Shown here: positions 1 through 8,413 of the stretch, piece after piece
Position numbering within the stretch: the first letter of the stretch is position 1
Layout of the letters: the number at the start of each line of letters is the position of its first letter
Assembly: GCA_023391285.1 (NCBI GenBank)
Contig: JAEWBF010000066.1
Span: 4,601-68,600, forward strand
DNA: 64,000 nucleotides
Source of the DNA: Verrucomicrobiota bacterium
GTDB taxonomy: Bacteria > Verrucomicrobiota > Verrucomicrobiia > Opitutales > Opitutaceae
Direction of reading: 5' to 3'
The notes under the pieces: generated by a model
Told to the model about the DNA's origin: nothing
The model's input: the letters and a program-made list of their open reading frames with translations, nothing else
Databases searched by the model: none
Position numbers and translations under genes: made by a program

Positions 1-391
1 CCGTCCCGCCCGCAGCCAAATTCGCCGGCGGCGTGATCGTCACCGGCAAATACGTCACGCCTTCATACCCATTCCCCATCACCGTCCCCTTGCTGTCCTT
101 CAACACCACCGGCGCCGGCCACTGAATCTCCCCCGCCGAAAACCCTTCCGGCAGCATCCACTCCAACGATGTCGGATAACCCGTCCCCGGATTGATCCAA
201 TACGTGTGCCAGTGCGGTTCATGCTCCAGCCGCAACGCCACCGTAAACGCCCGCCCCGGCTGCACCGACTCCTCCGCCGCCACCAGCGTCGCCTTCACGT
301 GCTGCGGCGCACCCCCAAATGCCGCGTGCGCCACCTGCGCGATCACCGGCAGCAAACCCATCCAAAACGCGACGCAGCGGAGCAACTTCAT
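1..391 (-). CDS. DsbD-like protein-disulfide reductase, N-terminal part (cut by window edge)
   Basis: The reading frame starts at the ATG at 391 and runs leftward off the window, so only the first 130 codons are visible. It begins with a signal-peptide-like stretch (MKLLRC, then hydrophobic residues up to about residue 24). After this comes a segment typical of the periplasmic domain of DsbD/DipZ-like proteins: QHVKATLVAAEESVQPGRAF, then EPHWHTYWINPGTGYPTS, then LPEGFSAGEIQWPAP. Full-length members carry electrons across the inner membrane to periplasmic thiol-disulfide partners. The membrane and thioredoxin parts would lie outside this window. The assignment rests on recognised motifs and not on a search. 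The start is favoured because the signal peptide follows it directly. Confidence 0.75.
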   Translation of the reverse strand, partial: MKLLRCVAFWMGLLPVIAQVAHAAFGGAPQHVKATLVAAEESVQPGRAFTVALRLEHEPHWHTYWINPGTGYPTSLEWMLPEGFSAGEIQWPAPVVLKDSKGTVMGNGYEGVTYLPVTITPPANLAAGGT

Positions 392-481
392 GACGGCAAA
401 CATGTGGAGTCTGACGCACGAGGCAAAGCCCGGGTGGCAAATTCCCCCACACCTTCTCCGTAACAACTTTGTCGCCACCCC

Positions 482-513
482 CTCTTTGCGCCTTCTTGCG
501 CCTCTTTGCGGCT
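482..513. repeat. Dispersed repeat, family F (TTTGCGCC type)
   Basis: The segment has the core CTCTTTGCGCCTT, then CTTGCGCCTCTTTGCGG. Close copies lie at 21750-21830, 28893-28922 and 32666-32693, always between genes. This copy lies in the 144-bp gap between the DsbD-like gene and the small membrane-protein gene. Confidence 0.7.
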
Positions 514-535
514 ATCTCCTCGCCCAACCTCACGT

Positions 536-1222
536 TCACTCCCGCTTCATCTGATGCGCCACCAGCAGCGTGAAAAAGCACAGCACCAGATTCTGCAGCG
601 GCAGCTGCAACGCCGTCGGCAACGCATAAATGATGCACACCGCCGGCAGCCACACCCCGACATTGGAAATCAACACCGGCACCACCCGCCGCCAAATCCA
701 CCTTCCCGCACGCACATCCGCCCGCACCGCCCCCGCATCGAACCGCGCCATCACCCACTCGTAGAACAGCACCGTCACCGGCACCGCCACCAACGGACAA
801 TACACAAACTGATCGATCACCGTCTTCACCGCGATCGTCCCAACATCATTCCCCTCACCCACGAACCGCGCCAGCAGCCGATACAACAAATCCACCTCAA
901 ATCCCTTGTAAGCCCAGAACGCCGTGATCGCCCCCGCCTGCGCCACCGAGTAACGCCCCCGCGTCGCCCGCCGCAGCTTGAGATACACCATCGGCAACAA
1001 CCCACCGAAGAACCCCGTCGACACAATCGATAGCCCCACCCCCACGTCCTCACGCCACTCCACCAACCGCCCCAACACCTCCCGCGTCGCGTCATCGCGA
1101 TAATACGCCAGCACCAGCGCCAGCGCCGCCACCTGCAGCACCAACCCCGGCACCAAATTCGCGCGCGCACTCCGCACCCCCGACCGCCACGGCGCCTCCC
1201 CCAGCATCACCCCGTTCGACAT
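536..1222 (-). CDS. Small integral membrane protein, possibly Mpv17/PMP22-like
   Basis: This is a 228-residue protein with about four hydrophobic segments. No function is assigned. The spacing of motifs recalls the Mpv17/PMP22 family: STGFFGGLLPMVYLKL, then KTVIDQFVYCPLVAVPVTVL, then near the C-terminus ISNVGVWLPAVCIIYALP followed by LQLPLQNLVLCFFTLL, comparable to the family's DQ...P and W.P....f..vP...r....N pattern. That family is mostly eukaryotic, so the link is tentative. I chose the ATG at 1222. An in-frame GTG at 1255 would add 11 residues and has a GGAAGG stretch after it. A CTCTTT hexamer tract lies about 65 bp upstream. Confidence 0.6.
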   Translation of the reverse strand: MSNGVMLGEAPWRSGVRSARANLVPGLVLQVAALALVLAYYRDDATREVLGRLVEWREDVGVGLSIVSTGFFGGLLPMVYLKLRRATRGRYSVAQAGAITAFWAYKGFEVDLLYRLLARFVGEGNDVGTIAVKTVIDQFVYCPLVAVPVTVLFYEWVMARFDAGAVRADVRAGRWIWRRVVPVLISNVGVWLPAVCIIYALPTALQLPLQNLVLCFFTLLVAHQMKRE

Positions 1223-1287
1223 AAATTCCCGCCGACCTTCCTTCCAACACCCCACCCCGCCAAGCCCATTCCCCCGTCCCCCTCCTC

Positions 1288-1315
1288 CTCTTTCTCTTTC
1301 TCTTTCTCTTTCTCC
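1288..1315. repeat. Hexanucleotide tandem repeat (CTCTTT)n
   Basis: The segment consists of about four and a half tandem CTCTTT units. It lies between the small membrane-protein gene (minus strand, start 1222) and the next gene. On the minus strand it reads as an AAAGAG purine tract upstream of that gene. Confidence 0.85.
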
Positions 1316-1427
1316 TACTCCGCTCTTGATCCTACCTCCGTGCCTCCGCGCCTCTGTGGTTCAAACCCTCATCCCCGCCCGCTCCGTCACCGCATCGCCG
1401 CATCCACGGCGCGTCTCGTCTTCTCTA

Positions 1428-1455
1428 TGTAGGAGCCTGCTTGCAGGCGATTTTC
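1428..1455. repeat. Palindromic repeat, family C
   Basis: It reads TGTAGGAGCCTGC, then TTGCAGGCGATTTT. The core GCCTGC/GCAGGC is a small hairpin. A near-identical copy is at 56518-56544. Just before it, at about 1333-1360, is another repeat-like string (CTCCGTGCCTCCGCG, then CCTCTGTGGTTC). The rest of the 280-bp gap holds nothing else I recognise. Confidence 0.75.
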
Positions 1456-1503
1456 CCGTCAGTCGTCCAAATCCTCCCGCCCTCCGCCCTGCCGCCCCCC
1501 ACC

Positions 1504-1863
1504 TCACCCCAAATCCCGCCCATGATTCCGCGCATGCAGCCAAGCCAGCAACAACAGCGTGCGTTCCGCATCCGGCAAAGCACTCCGTTTGTTGAACAAA
1601 TCGTGCACCCGTTGCCGCGGCACCCCTAAAATCCGCGCCAGCCTCGCCTTCTCTCCCCGCCGCCCGAGCTGCGCGTCCACCGCCGCCGCCAACTCATTCC
1701 ATAACGGCGTCTCCACCCCCGGCTTCAACGCCAGCCCGCGCTTCGGCCGCGCCACCCGCTGCCCTCCTTTCGCCGCCTTCGCCGCCGTCTTCAGCGCCGC
1801 CTCCATCAACGCATACGACAAATCCGATGAAATCGTCAGGCCCCGGGAAACGTCCGCTTGCAT
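1504..1863 (-). CDS. Small protein with Cro/C1-like helix-turn-helix end
   Basis: This is a 119-residue basic protein of unknown role. The C-terminal third (KARLARILGVPRQRVHDLFN, then KRSALPDAERTLLLLAWL) looks like a Cro/C1-type helix-turn-helix: a short helix, a GVPRQRV recognition-helix-like stretch, then a hydrophobic helix. The N-terminal half is rich in Ala, Lys and Arg. Starts at 1881 (GTG), 1872 (ATG) and 1863 (ATG) are all possible. I chose 1863 because an AGGA lies about 8-9 bases before it. A TATAAT hexamer at 1901-1906 on the minus strand could be its -10 box. The gene is divergent from the aldo/keto reductase gene, so control of that gene is possible but unproven. Confidence 0.6.
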   Translation of the reverse strand: MQADVSRGLTISSDLSYALMEAALKTAAKAAKGGQRVARPKRGLALKPGVETPLWNELAAAVDAQLGRRGEKARLARILGVPRQRVHDLFNKRSALPDAERTLLLLAWLHARNHGRDLG

Positions 1864-1900
1864 GCCCGCCATCCTGCGCACCCAAGCCGACTAGTCATGC

Positions 1901-1906
1901 ATTATA
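1901..1906 (-). promoter_or_regulatory. Candidate -10 box (TATAAT) for the small HTH gene
   Basis: A perfect TATAAT occurs on the minus strand in an AT-rich patch unusual for this genome, about 38 bases before the chosen ATG at 1863. No convincing -35 element is visible 17 bases upstream. Confidence 0.35.
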
Positions 1907-1994
1907 TTACAACCTTTCCCCTCACCCGGCACCGATCCTCCTCTCCCTCGCACGTCGACTTGCCTCCCCCTCACCTCACTCCACCGTCAACGCC

Positions 1995-2978
1995 ATGAAC
2001 ACTCGCCCTTTTGGCACCACCGGACGCACCGTCAGCGAAGTCGGACTCGGCTGCTGGCAAATCGGCGGAAACTGGGGCGATGTCTCCGACGAAACCGCCC
2101 TCCAAACCCTTCGCGCCGCCTTCGACGCCGGCACCACGCTCTTCGACACCGCCGATGTTTACGGCGACGGCCGCAGCGAAACCCTCATCGGCAAATTCCT
2201 CCAGCAAACGCGCGCCGACATCTACGTCGCCACCAAGCTCGGTCGTTTCAGCCCGCCCGGCTGGCCCGACAACTTCACGCGCGCCGGCATCCGCCAACAC
2301 ACCGAAGCCTCGCTCAACCGCCTCGGCGTCGACGCCCTCGATCTCACCCAGCTCCACTGCATCCCGTTCGAGGTCCTCCAGCGCGGCGAGGTCTTCGAAC
2401 ACCTCCGCGAACTCAAACGCGAAGGCAAAATCCGCGACTTCGGCGTCAGCGTCGAATCCATGGAAGAAGCCCTCTTCTGCGTGAAACAAGACGGCGTCGC
2501 CTCGCTCCAAATCATCTTCAATCTCTTCCGCCAAAAACCCGCGCAGGTCCTCTTCGACGAAGCCAAACGCCGCCAAGTCGCCCTCCTCGTCCGCCTCCCG
2601 CTCGCCAGCGGTCTCCTCGGCGGAAAAATGACCAAAGCCACCTCTTTCCCCGCCGACGACCACCGCAACTTCAACCGCGATGGCGCCGCCTTCAACGTCG
2701 GCGAAACCTTCGCCGGACTTCCGTTCAACAAGGGCGTCGAGCTCGCCGACACCCTCAAATCCTTCGTCCCCGCCGGCGTCTCCCTCCCCGAGCTCGCCCT
2801 TCGCTGGTGCCTCGATTTCGATGCCGTCACCGCGATCATCCCCGGCGCCAAAAACCCCGGCCAAGCCCGCGCCAACACCCGCGCCTCCTCGCTGCCTCCC
2901 CTTCGGCCAGACCTTCACGCCAAGCTCGCCGACTTCTACACCCGCGAAGTCGCCGCCCACATCCGCGGCCCGTATTGA
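1995..2978 (+). CDS. Aldo/keto reductase
   Basis: This 327-residue cytoplasmic NADPH-dependent oxidoreductase has a TIM-barrel fold. The catalytic tetrad of the family can be placed: Asp51 and Tyr56 in FDTADVYGDGRSE, Lys81 in VATKLG, and His121 in TQLHCIP. The C-terminal cofactor-binding stretch ALRWCLDFDAVTAIIPGAKN is also typical. The start at 1995 gives the usual N-terminus (RPFGTTGRTVSEVGLGCWQ). The frame stays open further upstream, but that extension reads through the intergenic region. The gene stands alone, and its 3' end is followed by a GC-rich palindromic repeat before the convergent kinase gene. The substrate is not predictable. Confidence 0.92.
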   Translation: MNTRPFGTTGRTVSEVGLGCWQIGGNWGDVSDETALQTLRAAFDAGTTLFDTADVYGDGRSETLIGKFLQQTRADIYVATKLGRFSPPGWPDNFTRAGIRQHTEASLNRLGVDALDLTQLHCIPFEVLQRGEVFEHLRELKREGKIRDFGVSVESMEEALFCVKQDGVASLQIIFNLFRQKPAQVLFDEAKRRQVALLVRLPLASGLLGGKMTKATSFPADDHRNFNRDGAAFNVGETFAGLPFNKGVELADTLKSFVPAGVSLPELALRWCLDFDAVTAIIPGAKNPGQARANTRASSLPPLRPDLHAKLADFYTREVAAHIRGPY

Positions 2979-2998
2979 AATTCTGAATTCACTCCGCC

Positions 2999-3029
2999 GA
3001 TGGAGGCGCGGTGCCCCCACCGCGCTGCC
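2999..3029. repeat. Palindromic repeat, family B (GGCGCGGTG type)
   Basis: It reads GATGGAGGCGCGGTGCCCC, then CACCGCGCTGCC. The arms GCGCGGTG and CACCGCGC form a strong hairpin. It lies between two convergent genes and could act as a bidirectional transcription barrier, although no T-run follows. Related copies are at 31146-31171, 34004-34033 and 63943-63970. Confidence 0.75.
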
Positions 3030-3041
3030 GTAAGCCTTCCC

Positions 3042-4322
3042 TCAACTCGCCGCGAGTTGCTCTCCCGCCGCCGTCCCACCCACCGTCAGCGCCGAAAACG
3101 TCACCGTCGTCCCACTCCCCGGCTGCGAACTGATCGCCAGCTCACCACCGAGCGACGACGCCAACCGTTTCGCCAGCGGCAGCCCCAGCCCGATGCCCGA
3201 ATTGCGCCGCGTGATCCCACCATCCACCTGCGCAAACGGCAGCGCAATCCACGCCAGCTGCTCGTCACTCATGCCGATGCCGGTGTCGTGCACCGTGAAA
3301 CACAACCGCGTGTCGTCTCCCGCCACGCTCAACGTGACCACACCGCGCTGCGTGAACTTCACCGCGTTATCGAGCAGCACGATCAGCGTCTCCCGAATCA
3401 CCGGCGCCGGCGCGCGCACCACCGCCGGAACGCTCGGCGCCACGTGGGTCTTCAGCGCCAGTCCCTTGTGCAGCGCACGCGCGCGGTAAACATCCGCGAC
3501 TTCGCTCAGCAGGCTCCCGGGCGCAAACGGCAACGGCTCGAGCGCCAGCGTTCCCGCTTCCGCCTGATTGAACGCCACGATCTGCCGCAGCAACTGCGCC
3601 AAGCCTTCCGCACATTGCTGCGCGTCGCCGAGACACGACAGCTGCTCCGCATCGAGCGTCGTGTCCTTCAACATGTCCAGCATGCCGAGAATTCCATTCA
3701 TCGGCGTCAGCAACTCGTGGCTCACGTTCGCCAGGAATTCATTCTTCACCTGCACCGCCTGCCGCAGCTGATCCGTCCGCACATTGACGTGCTCCTCCAG
3801 CGTCGCGAGCTGCAGCTTCGACAACCGCGTCAAATGCCACTTCTCCGTCAACGCCTGCGCGAGCTGCAACACTTCCACTTTGTCGAAGGGCTTCTTCAAC
3901 ACGAGCCATCGGTCTCGCGCCGTCAGCGCCGCCTGAATCTCGCTCCAGCTCCGATCCGAATACGCCGTGCAAATCACCACCTGCAGCTCCGGATCGATCT
4001 CCCAAAGTTTCCCGATCGTCGTCAGCCCGTCCCATCCCGGCGGCATCCGCATGTCGACAAACGCCAGCGCATACGGGCGCCCCGCCGCCACCGCGACCGC
4101 CGCCTTCTCCGCCGCTTCCTGTCCCTGCTGCGCGTAGTCCAATTCAAATACATCCGACTGCACCATCGGCGGCTCCGCCGCCGCCCCGAACAGCGCCGCC
4201 GCCGCATCGTCGAGCACGTCGCTCGTCTTCGTCGGCACCAAAATGCGCCGGAAGTCGTCGTGAATCGACAGGTTGTCGTCGACGAGGAGAATCCGGCGAT
4301 TGGGCGGCAGCAGGGGATTCAT
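3042..4322 (-). CDS. Receiver-fused histidine kinase with an altered H-box
   Basis: This 426-residue protein is a predicted cytoplasmic signalling kinase. Residues about 9-160 are a receiver domain (RRILLVDDN; acceptor Asp90 in ALAFVDMRMPPGWDG; Lys144). A short coiled coil follows, then a HisKA segment around His202 and an ATPase domain (N-box Asn319 in LIVLLDNAVKFT, G1 box DTGIG 346-350, G2 box GIGLG 376-380). The H-box reads SHELLTP, where almost all kinases have SHE-(I/L)-RTP, so the Arg after the second conserved position is Leu. The start overlaps the stop of the upstream kinase gene by ATGA, so the two are co-translated and probably work together. With the receiver at the N-terminus it may accept phosphate from its partner. 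Confidence 0.9.
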   Translation of the reverse strand: MNPLLPPNRRILLVDDNLSIHDDFRRILVPTKTSDVLDDAAAALFGAAAEPPMVQSDVFELDYAQQGQEAAEKAAVAVAAGRPYALAFVDMRMPPGWDGLTTIGKLWEIDPELQVVICTAYSDRSWSEIQAALTARDRWLVLKKPFDKVEVLQLAQALTEKWHLTRLSKLQLATLEEHVNVRTDQLRQAVQVKNEFLANVSHELLTPMNGILGMLDMLKDTTLDAEQLSCLGDAQQCAEGLAQLLRQIVAFNQAEAGTLALEPLPFAPGSLLSEVADVYRARALHKGLALKTHVAPSVPAVVRAPAPVIRETLIVLLDNAVKFTQRGVVTLSVAGDDTRLCFTVHDTGIGMSDEQLAWIALPFAQVDGGITRRNSGIGLGLPLAKRLASSLGGELAISSQPGSGTTVTFSALTVGGTAAGEQLAAS

Positions 4323-6289
4323 GACGCAACGGTCGCCGCCGTGGGCAGTGAGAGAATGAAAATCGATCCTTTCCCCGGACCTTCGCTCTTCGCCATGAGG
4401 TCGCCACCCATCTCGCGCGCGGCGAGCACGCTGCTATGCAGGCCAAAGCCATGGCCCGTCGGCTTCGTCGTGAATCCATGCTGGAAAATCCGCGTGAGAT
4501 TCGCCGGCGGAATTCCCGGCCCGTTGTCCTGCACCGACAGCGTGACCGTTTTCTCACTCGCCCGTGAAACGAGCACGCGAATCGTGCGCTCGCCGGGCTT
4601 CACCACTTGCAACGCATCTTTCGCGTTCTTCAACAGGTTCACGAGAATCTGCAGCACCTTGTGGCGGTCCGCTTTCACGGAACCCACCGGCTCGAATACC
4701 CGCTCGAGCGAAATCCCATGCCGCTCCAGCGACTCGGCATTCAACCTCAACGCATCCTCAAACAGCTGCGCCGGCGCCAGCGTCTCGATTACGCCAAAGA
4801 GCTGCGCCGAACCCTGCTGCGTCACGATGATCTCGCGGATGTGCTCGAAATGCCGCACCAGCCCGCCGACGTCGTTCAACAATTGCTTGTTCTCCGCCGT
4901 GAGATGCTCATCGAGCTTCGCCAGAAAATCCGGCAGCTGCTTCCCCGCGCCATCCTGCGCGAAAAATTCCGCCAGCCTCGGCTGCTCGCGCTGCAACACT
5001 TCCACCACCCGTCGCAGATGCGTGAGCCGCGTCGTCTTCAACCGGTCCTGCACGTCGTGCACGATCAGGTTCACGCTCGTCAGCACGTTGCCCACATTGT
5101 GCAGCACACCCGTCGCGACTTCCGCCATCCCCGCCTGCCGCGACGCCAGCACCAACTGGCTGTTCAATGCATGCAGATCGCGCTCCGCGCGTTTCCGACT
5201 CGTCACATCTTCGATCGTGCCTTCGCAGACCACGTCCTCGCCCGGCTGCGCCGACTTCAGTCGCGCGTTGATCACGACTTCGAATTCCGATCCGTCGAAA
5301 TGACGAAACGTCGCCGCAAAGCCTCGCACTTCGCGCTCGTTCTCGAGCCGGTGCCATAACCGCTCTCGATCGTGCACGGGAAAAATCCGCCCGTCCATCA
5401 GCGAGATCGCCGTCGGATCGAAATTCGTCGGCAGCCCGATCAAGCTGACGAGGTAAGGATTCGCGAACCGGATCGCGCCCGAACGCGTCGTCTCGAAGAT
5501 CCCGATCGGCAAACTCGCCACCAGCTCCCGATGCCGTTGCTCGTTGCGCTGCAGCTCGCGAGCGGTGCGCTCCCGCTCCTTCATTTCCGTTTCCAACGCC
5601 CGCGTGCGTTCATGCACCCGCTGCTCGAGCTGCTCCAACAGCTGTTCATGCTGGTCCTGCCGCTGACAAATCTCGCGCATCTCCCGCCGCGAAATCACGC
5701 ACGACCAGATCAGCACGACATTCTCCGCGATCAGCCACCCGCCGTGCTCCGCCGCGCGCCAGAGCGTTGTATCCGTTTCACCATACAACGCTCCCGGCGA
5801 CGAAAGCCCAACGACCAGATGATGCACCAGCACCCCCGCCGTCGCGATCGGCAACAGCCGCCAGTCGCGATAAAGCGCCAAGAACGCCAGCGTCCCGAAG
5901 ATCTGAAAATGCGCCTCCACCCGTCCGCCGGACAGGTGAATCAACAACGCCGAAAAACCCGCTTGCGCCACCGCGACCGCCGCCCGCGTGGCAAACTCCG
6001 TCGGCAGCCATCGCATCATCCCGAGCGTCGGCGCCGACAACACCGCGCCCACCACCCCCGCCCACACCAGCGGCGCCAGCGATCCGTTTTCGCGGGATGC
6101 CCACACGCCCGCTCCCATCGCGATCGCCCATTGCGCCAGCAACAGCCAGAAAAACAGCCGGTTCGTTCGCCGGATCACTGCCTGCGAATACGTCCCCAGC
6201 AACCGTTCCATGCGCGAAGCCGCCACACGTTCGGTCTCCGGCACGGCAGAAAAATCTGCGATCGCACTCGTTTGCGCCACACCGTTCAT
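4319..6289 (-). CDS. Membrane PAS sensor histidine kinase (LHNVGN type)
   Basis: This 656-residue inner-membrane sensor has several hydrophobic segments at about residues 45-200, including HFQIFGTLAFLALYRDW and a LVHHLVV motif. A coiled coil follows (about 205-250), then a PAS domain (about 254-364), a phosphoacceptor helix with His397 in GVLHNVGNVLTSVN and an ATPase domain ending in DNGPGIP, FQHGFTTKPTGHGFGL. The LHNVGN H-box is a recognised variant of the classical SHE-RTP box. I chose the ATG at 6289; an in-frame start at 6451 would add 54 Arg/Gly-rich residues with no domain character. The downstream kinase overlaps by four bases. The sensed signal is unknown. Confidence 0.88.
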   Translation of the reverse strand: MNGVAQTSAIADFSAVPETERVAASRMERLLGTYSQAVIRRTNRLFFWLLLAQWAIAMGAGVWASRENGSLAPLVWAGVVGAVLSAPTLGMMRWLPTEFATRAAVAVAQAGFSALLIHLSGGRVEAHFQIFGTLAFLALYRDWRLLPIATAGVLVHHLVVGLSSPGALYGETDTTLWRAAEHGGWLIAENVVLIWSCVISRREMREICQRQDQHEQLLEQLEQRVHERTRALETEMKERERTARELQRNEQRHRELVASLPIGIFETTRSGAIRFANPYLVSLIGLPTNFDPTAISLMDGRIFPVHDRERLWHRLENEREVRGFAATFRHFDGSEFEVVINARLKSAQPGEDVVCEGTIEDVTSRKRAERDLHALNSQLVLASRQAGMAEVATGVLHNVGNVLTSVNLIVHDVQDRLKTTRLTHLRRVVEVLQREQPRLAEFFAQDGAGKQLPDFLAKLDEHLTAENKQLLNDVGGLVRHFEHIREIIVTQQGSAQLFGVIETLAPAQLFEDALRLNAESLERHGISLERVFEPVGSVKADRHKVLQILVNLLKNAKDALQVVKPGERTIRVLVSRASEKTVTLSVQDNGPGIPPANLTRIFQHGFTTKPTGHGFGLHSSVLAAREMGGDLMAKSEGPGKGSIFILSLPTAATVAS

Positions 6290-6550
6290 CGCCGCGCCCC
6301 CGGCACCGCTGCGTCTTTCCGCATGTTCGCCGTCTTCCCCCGTAGGTCCGCGCCTTCCCGCCCGTCGAGCGCGACGCCAGCGCCCGTTCGCAATGCGCAG
6401 ACAGCAGGGAAGAACATGTCGCAGCGAGGCATGGGCTTCCTTTTTCGGCACATTCCCGCCCGCATTTAGAAGCGAAAAGCTTAAGCCCCGCGCCTCTGCA
6501 CTACTCGCGCCAGCGAGCGCAAAGATCTCGCAACAACTCCGCCTTTTCGT

Positions 6551-6943
6551 TCACCCGAAGAGCTGATCGATCGCCCGGCGATCCCGCTTCGTCGGCCGAC
6601 CCGCGCCTTTTTCGCGCGCAAGAAGATGCTGCACCCGCTGCGCCGCCGCTTTCTCGAACTCGCTCGCCGGCGTCAGGTCTTCGCAAAACTCCGGCACTTT
6701 CTTCGCGCCCACTCGCGACTTCGGCACGCCGACCACGCGCAGGGTGCGCGTCACCAAACCTTGCTGCACCGTGACACGCTCACCCGCACGAACTTCCCGC
6801 GCCGGCTTCGCCGTCAACTCCCCGATGTTCACGCTGCCCGCCCGGCAGGCATCCGCCGCCAGCGCGCGGGTCTTGAACATCCGCACCGCCCATAACCACC
6901 GGTCCAGCCGCGCCGCTCCTCCCAGGTCGTTCAGTCCTTCCAT
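6551..6943 (-). CDS. hslR: S4-domain RNA-binding protein, HslR (Hsp15)-like
   Basis: This 130-residue protein starts with an S4 RNA-binding domain: ARLDRWLWAVRMFKTRALAA, then DACRAGSVNIGELTAKPARE, then RAGERVTVQQG. The C-terminal tail is basic and charged (REKGAGRPTKRDRRAIDQLF), as in HslR. In Escherichia coli, Hsp15 binds free 50S subunits carrying stalled nascent chains. The ATG at 6943 is chosen because it puts the LDRWLW motif about a dozen residues in. An upstream start at 6991 is also in frame. No heat-shock partner gene is adjacent, so the function follows from the family only. Confidence 0.85.
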   Translation of the reverse strand: MEGLNDLGGAARLDRWLWAVRMFKTRALAADACRAGSVNIGELTAKPAREVRAGERVTVQQGLVTRTLRVVGVPKSRVGAKKVPEFCEDLTPASEFEKAAAQRVQHLLAREKGAGRPTKRDRRAIDQLFG

Positions 6944-7012
6944 CGAAAAATAAAGCGACCGCGAAACTGTCGGAATCGCGGTCGCGCGCAAATCGGATCT
7001 TCGGATCGCCGC

Positions 7013-7555
7013 TTACGACTTCTTGCCGCGCTTGAACTCACTTCTCAGCCAATCGTCGATCAGCGCTTTTTCATGCACGCGCGGATCGCTGTGGTTGATC
7101 GTGATCTTCCAGGTGAACGTCAGGTCCTTCAACTTCCGCTCGCCTTCCTTCACCACGGCGCCACTCGCGTCGAGCAGCTGAAAGCTGAGATCGATCCGCG
7201 GCGGATAAATGTCTTTCACGATGCGCAGGTCATGCGCCCCGTGCGTCCGCCAGGGTTCGACTTCCCCCGCGAGATCCACGTCGGTGACGGTCACCTGCAA
7301 CCGCTGCCCGTCCGCGAGATAAAGTGCCGCGCGTTCGACGATGTAATCCTCGATATCGGAAAGATTGTCTTCGCGCCGCACGCTCGATCCGCGTTGGCCA
7401 TCGGCCGCGTCCGCGAACTTCTCCGGATCGGAGAAGGTCACCGTCACGCGCGCCTCCGAGTTTTCTGTCGCCGATCCGGCCGCCCATCCGGTCACAGCCC
7501 CCAAACCGAGCAGCACTGCCAGGGTAAAACGGTGTGTGAGTTTCATAGTGGGCAT
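7013..7555 (-). CDS. DUF3016-like secreted protein
   Basis: This 180-residue protein has a signal peptide (MKLTHRFTLAVLLGLGAVTG, cleavage after WAAG). The mature part begins ARVTVTFSDPEKFADAADG and ends KLKDLTFTWKITINHSD, then IDDWLRSEFKRGKKS, which matches my memory of the DUF3016 family. Members are small periplasmic or exported proteins of unknown role. ATG codons at 7555 and 7546 are both possible. The second gives a cleaner signal peptide. The gene lies 100 bp downstream of the BON-domain gene on the same strand, and both products are predicted to be exported. Confidence 0.72.
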   Translation of the reverse strand: MPTMKLTHRFTLAVLLGLGAVTGWAAGSATENSEARVTVTFSDPEKFADAADGQRGSSVRREDNLSDIEDYIVERAALYLADGQRLQVTVTDVDLAGEVEPWRTHGAHDLRIVKDIYPPRIDLSFQLLDASGAVVKEGERKLKDLTFTWKITINHSDPRVHEKALIDDWLRSEFKRGKKS

Positions 7556-7655
7556 GGTGACGGAAACTATTTCGAAAGGTTTCACAGCGCCAGCCCGCGC
7601 TTGTAATCCTTGCGCCCGGCGCCGACCCGAACCGCCTACCGGCCCCCAGCCCGAT

Positions 7656-8192
7656 CTACCGCAAATCACCATTCTTGGCCACCGCCGACGCGGAACGCAC
7701 CTGCAGCTCATTCCGCACGTCCTTCACTCCTTCCACGTTGCGCGCCATCGCCTCGACTAGCTGCCGCTGCGTATCCGTTTCCGTAACACCCCTCAGCGTC
7801 ACGACTCCTTCCGACACGCTGACATCCGTCGCCCGCACGCTCAGATCGGGCTCCAACAATAGTTTCCCGCGGATTTTCAGTTCCAACCAACCGTCACCAC
7901 GCTCCCGCCCGGAAAACTGCACCTCCAGCTGGTTCTCGATGCGTTCCACCCCCGGTATCGCACGCACCGCCTTCTCCGCCAGCGCCTTCTGATCGAGGTC
8001 CTGCACCGTCCCGCGCAACGTCACCACACCCGCGCTGCTCCTCACCTCCACCTTTTGCTGCAAGATCCCGCGCAACCCGCGCGACTCCCGCGCCGCGTCC
8101 TCGATCTGGCGGTCAACATCCGTCGACGCCATCGCCGCGGACAAAGTCGCCGCCCACATCAGAATCATCCAATTCCCTCTCGTGCGTTTCAC
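7656..8192 (-). CDS. BON-domain periplasmic protein
   Basis: This protein of about 178 residues has a signal-like start (WMILMWAATLSAAMAS) and two BON repeats. Each has the VVTLRGxV core: SSAGVVTLRGTVQDLDQKAL, then EKAVRAIPGVERIENQLEV; and SEGVVTLRGVTETDTQRQL, then EAMARNVEGVKDVRNELQV. BON domains in OsmY-like proteins are thought to contact membranes or other envelope parts. The GTG at 8192 gives Lys-Arg residues before the hydrophobic stretch and is preferred. The GTG at 8237 and the ATG at 8168 are alternatives. Confidence 0.8.
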   Translation of the reverse strand: MKRTRGNWMILMWAATLSAAMASTDVDRQIEDAARESRGLRGILQQKVEVRSSAGVVTLRGTVQDLDQKALAEKAVRAIPGVERIENQLEVQFSGRERGDGWLELKIRGKLLLEPDLSVRATDVSVSEGVVTLRGVTETDTQRQLVEAMARNVEGVKDVRNELQVRSASAVAKNGDLR

Positions 8193-8413
8193 GCTTCGTC
8201 TCGAGCCGAACGGGTGCCACCCAGCCCCCACGCTCACCTAGCGCTTCGCCCCCAACCGCTTAAAAAATTCCTCCCGCTCGCCCAAGTCCGCCACTCCCGA
8301 AATTCGCACGACCTTCGTTCCTCCCATCCCGCATCTCGCAACCCGAAATCCTCCATCGCTTCCGCCGCACCGCTTCCCTTTTCACCGCTTCGTTGTAGCT
8401 TCTCATCACTGGC

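Noticed and set aside
192..554. Plus-strand frame at the left edge
   Set aside because: It is opposite the DsbD-like coding sequence and runs through a dispersed repeat; Cys/Ala/Thr-rich without a motif.
3000..5303. Long plus-strand open frame opposite the two kinase genes
   Set aside because: It is the antisense shadow of GC-rich coding DNA. The protein is Arg/Pro/Ser-rich with no domain, while the minus-strand frames show complete kinase motifs.
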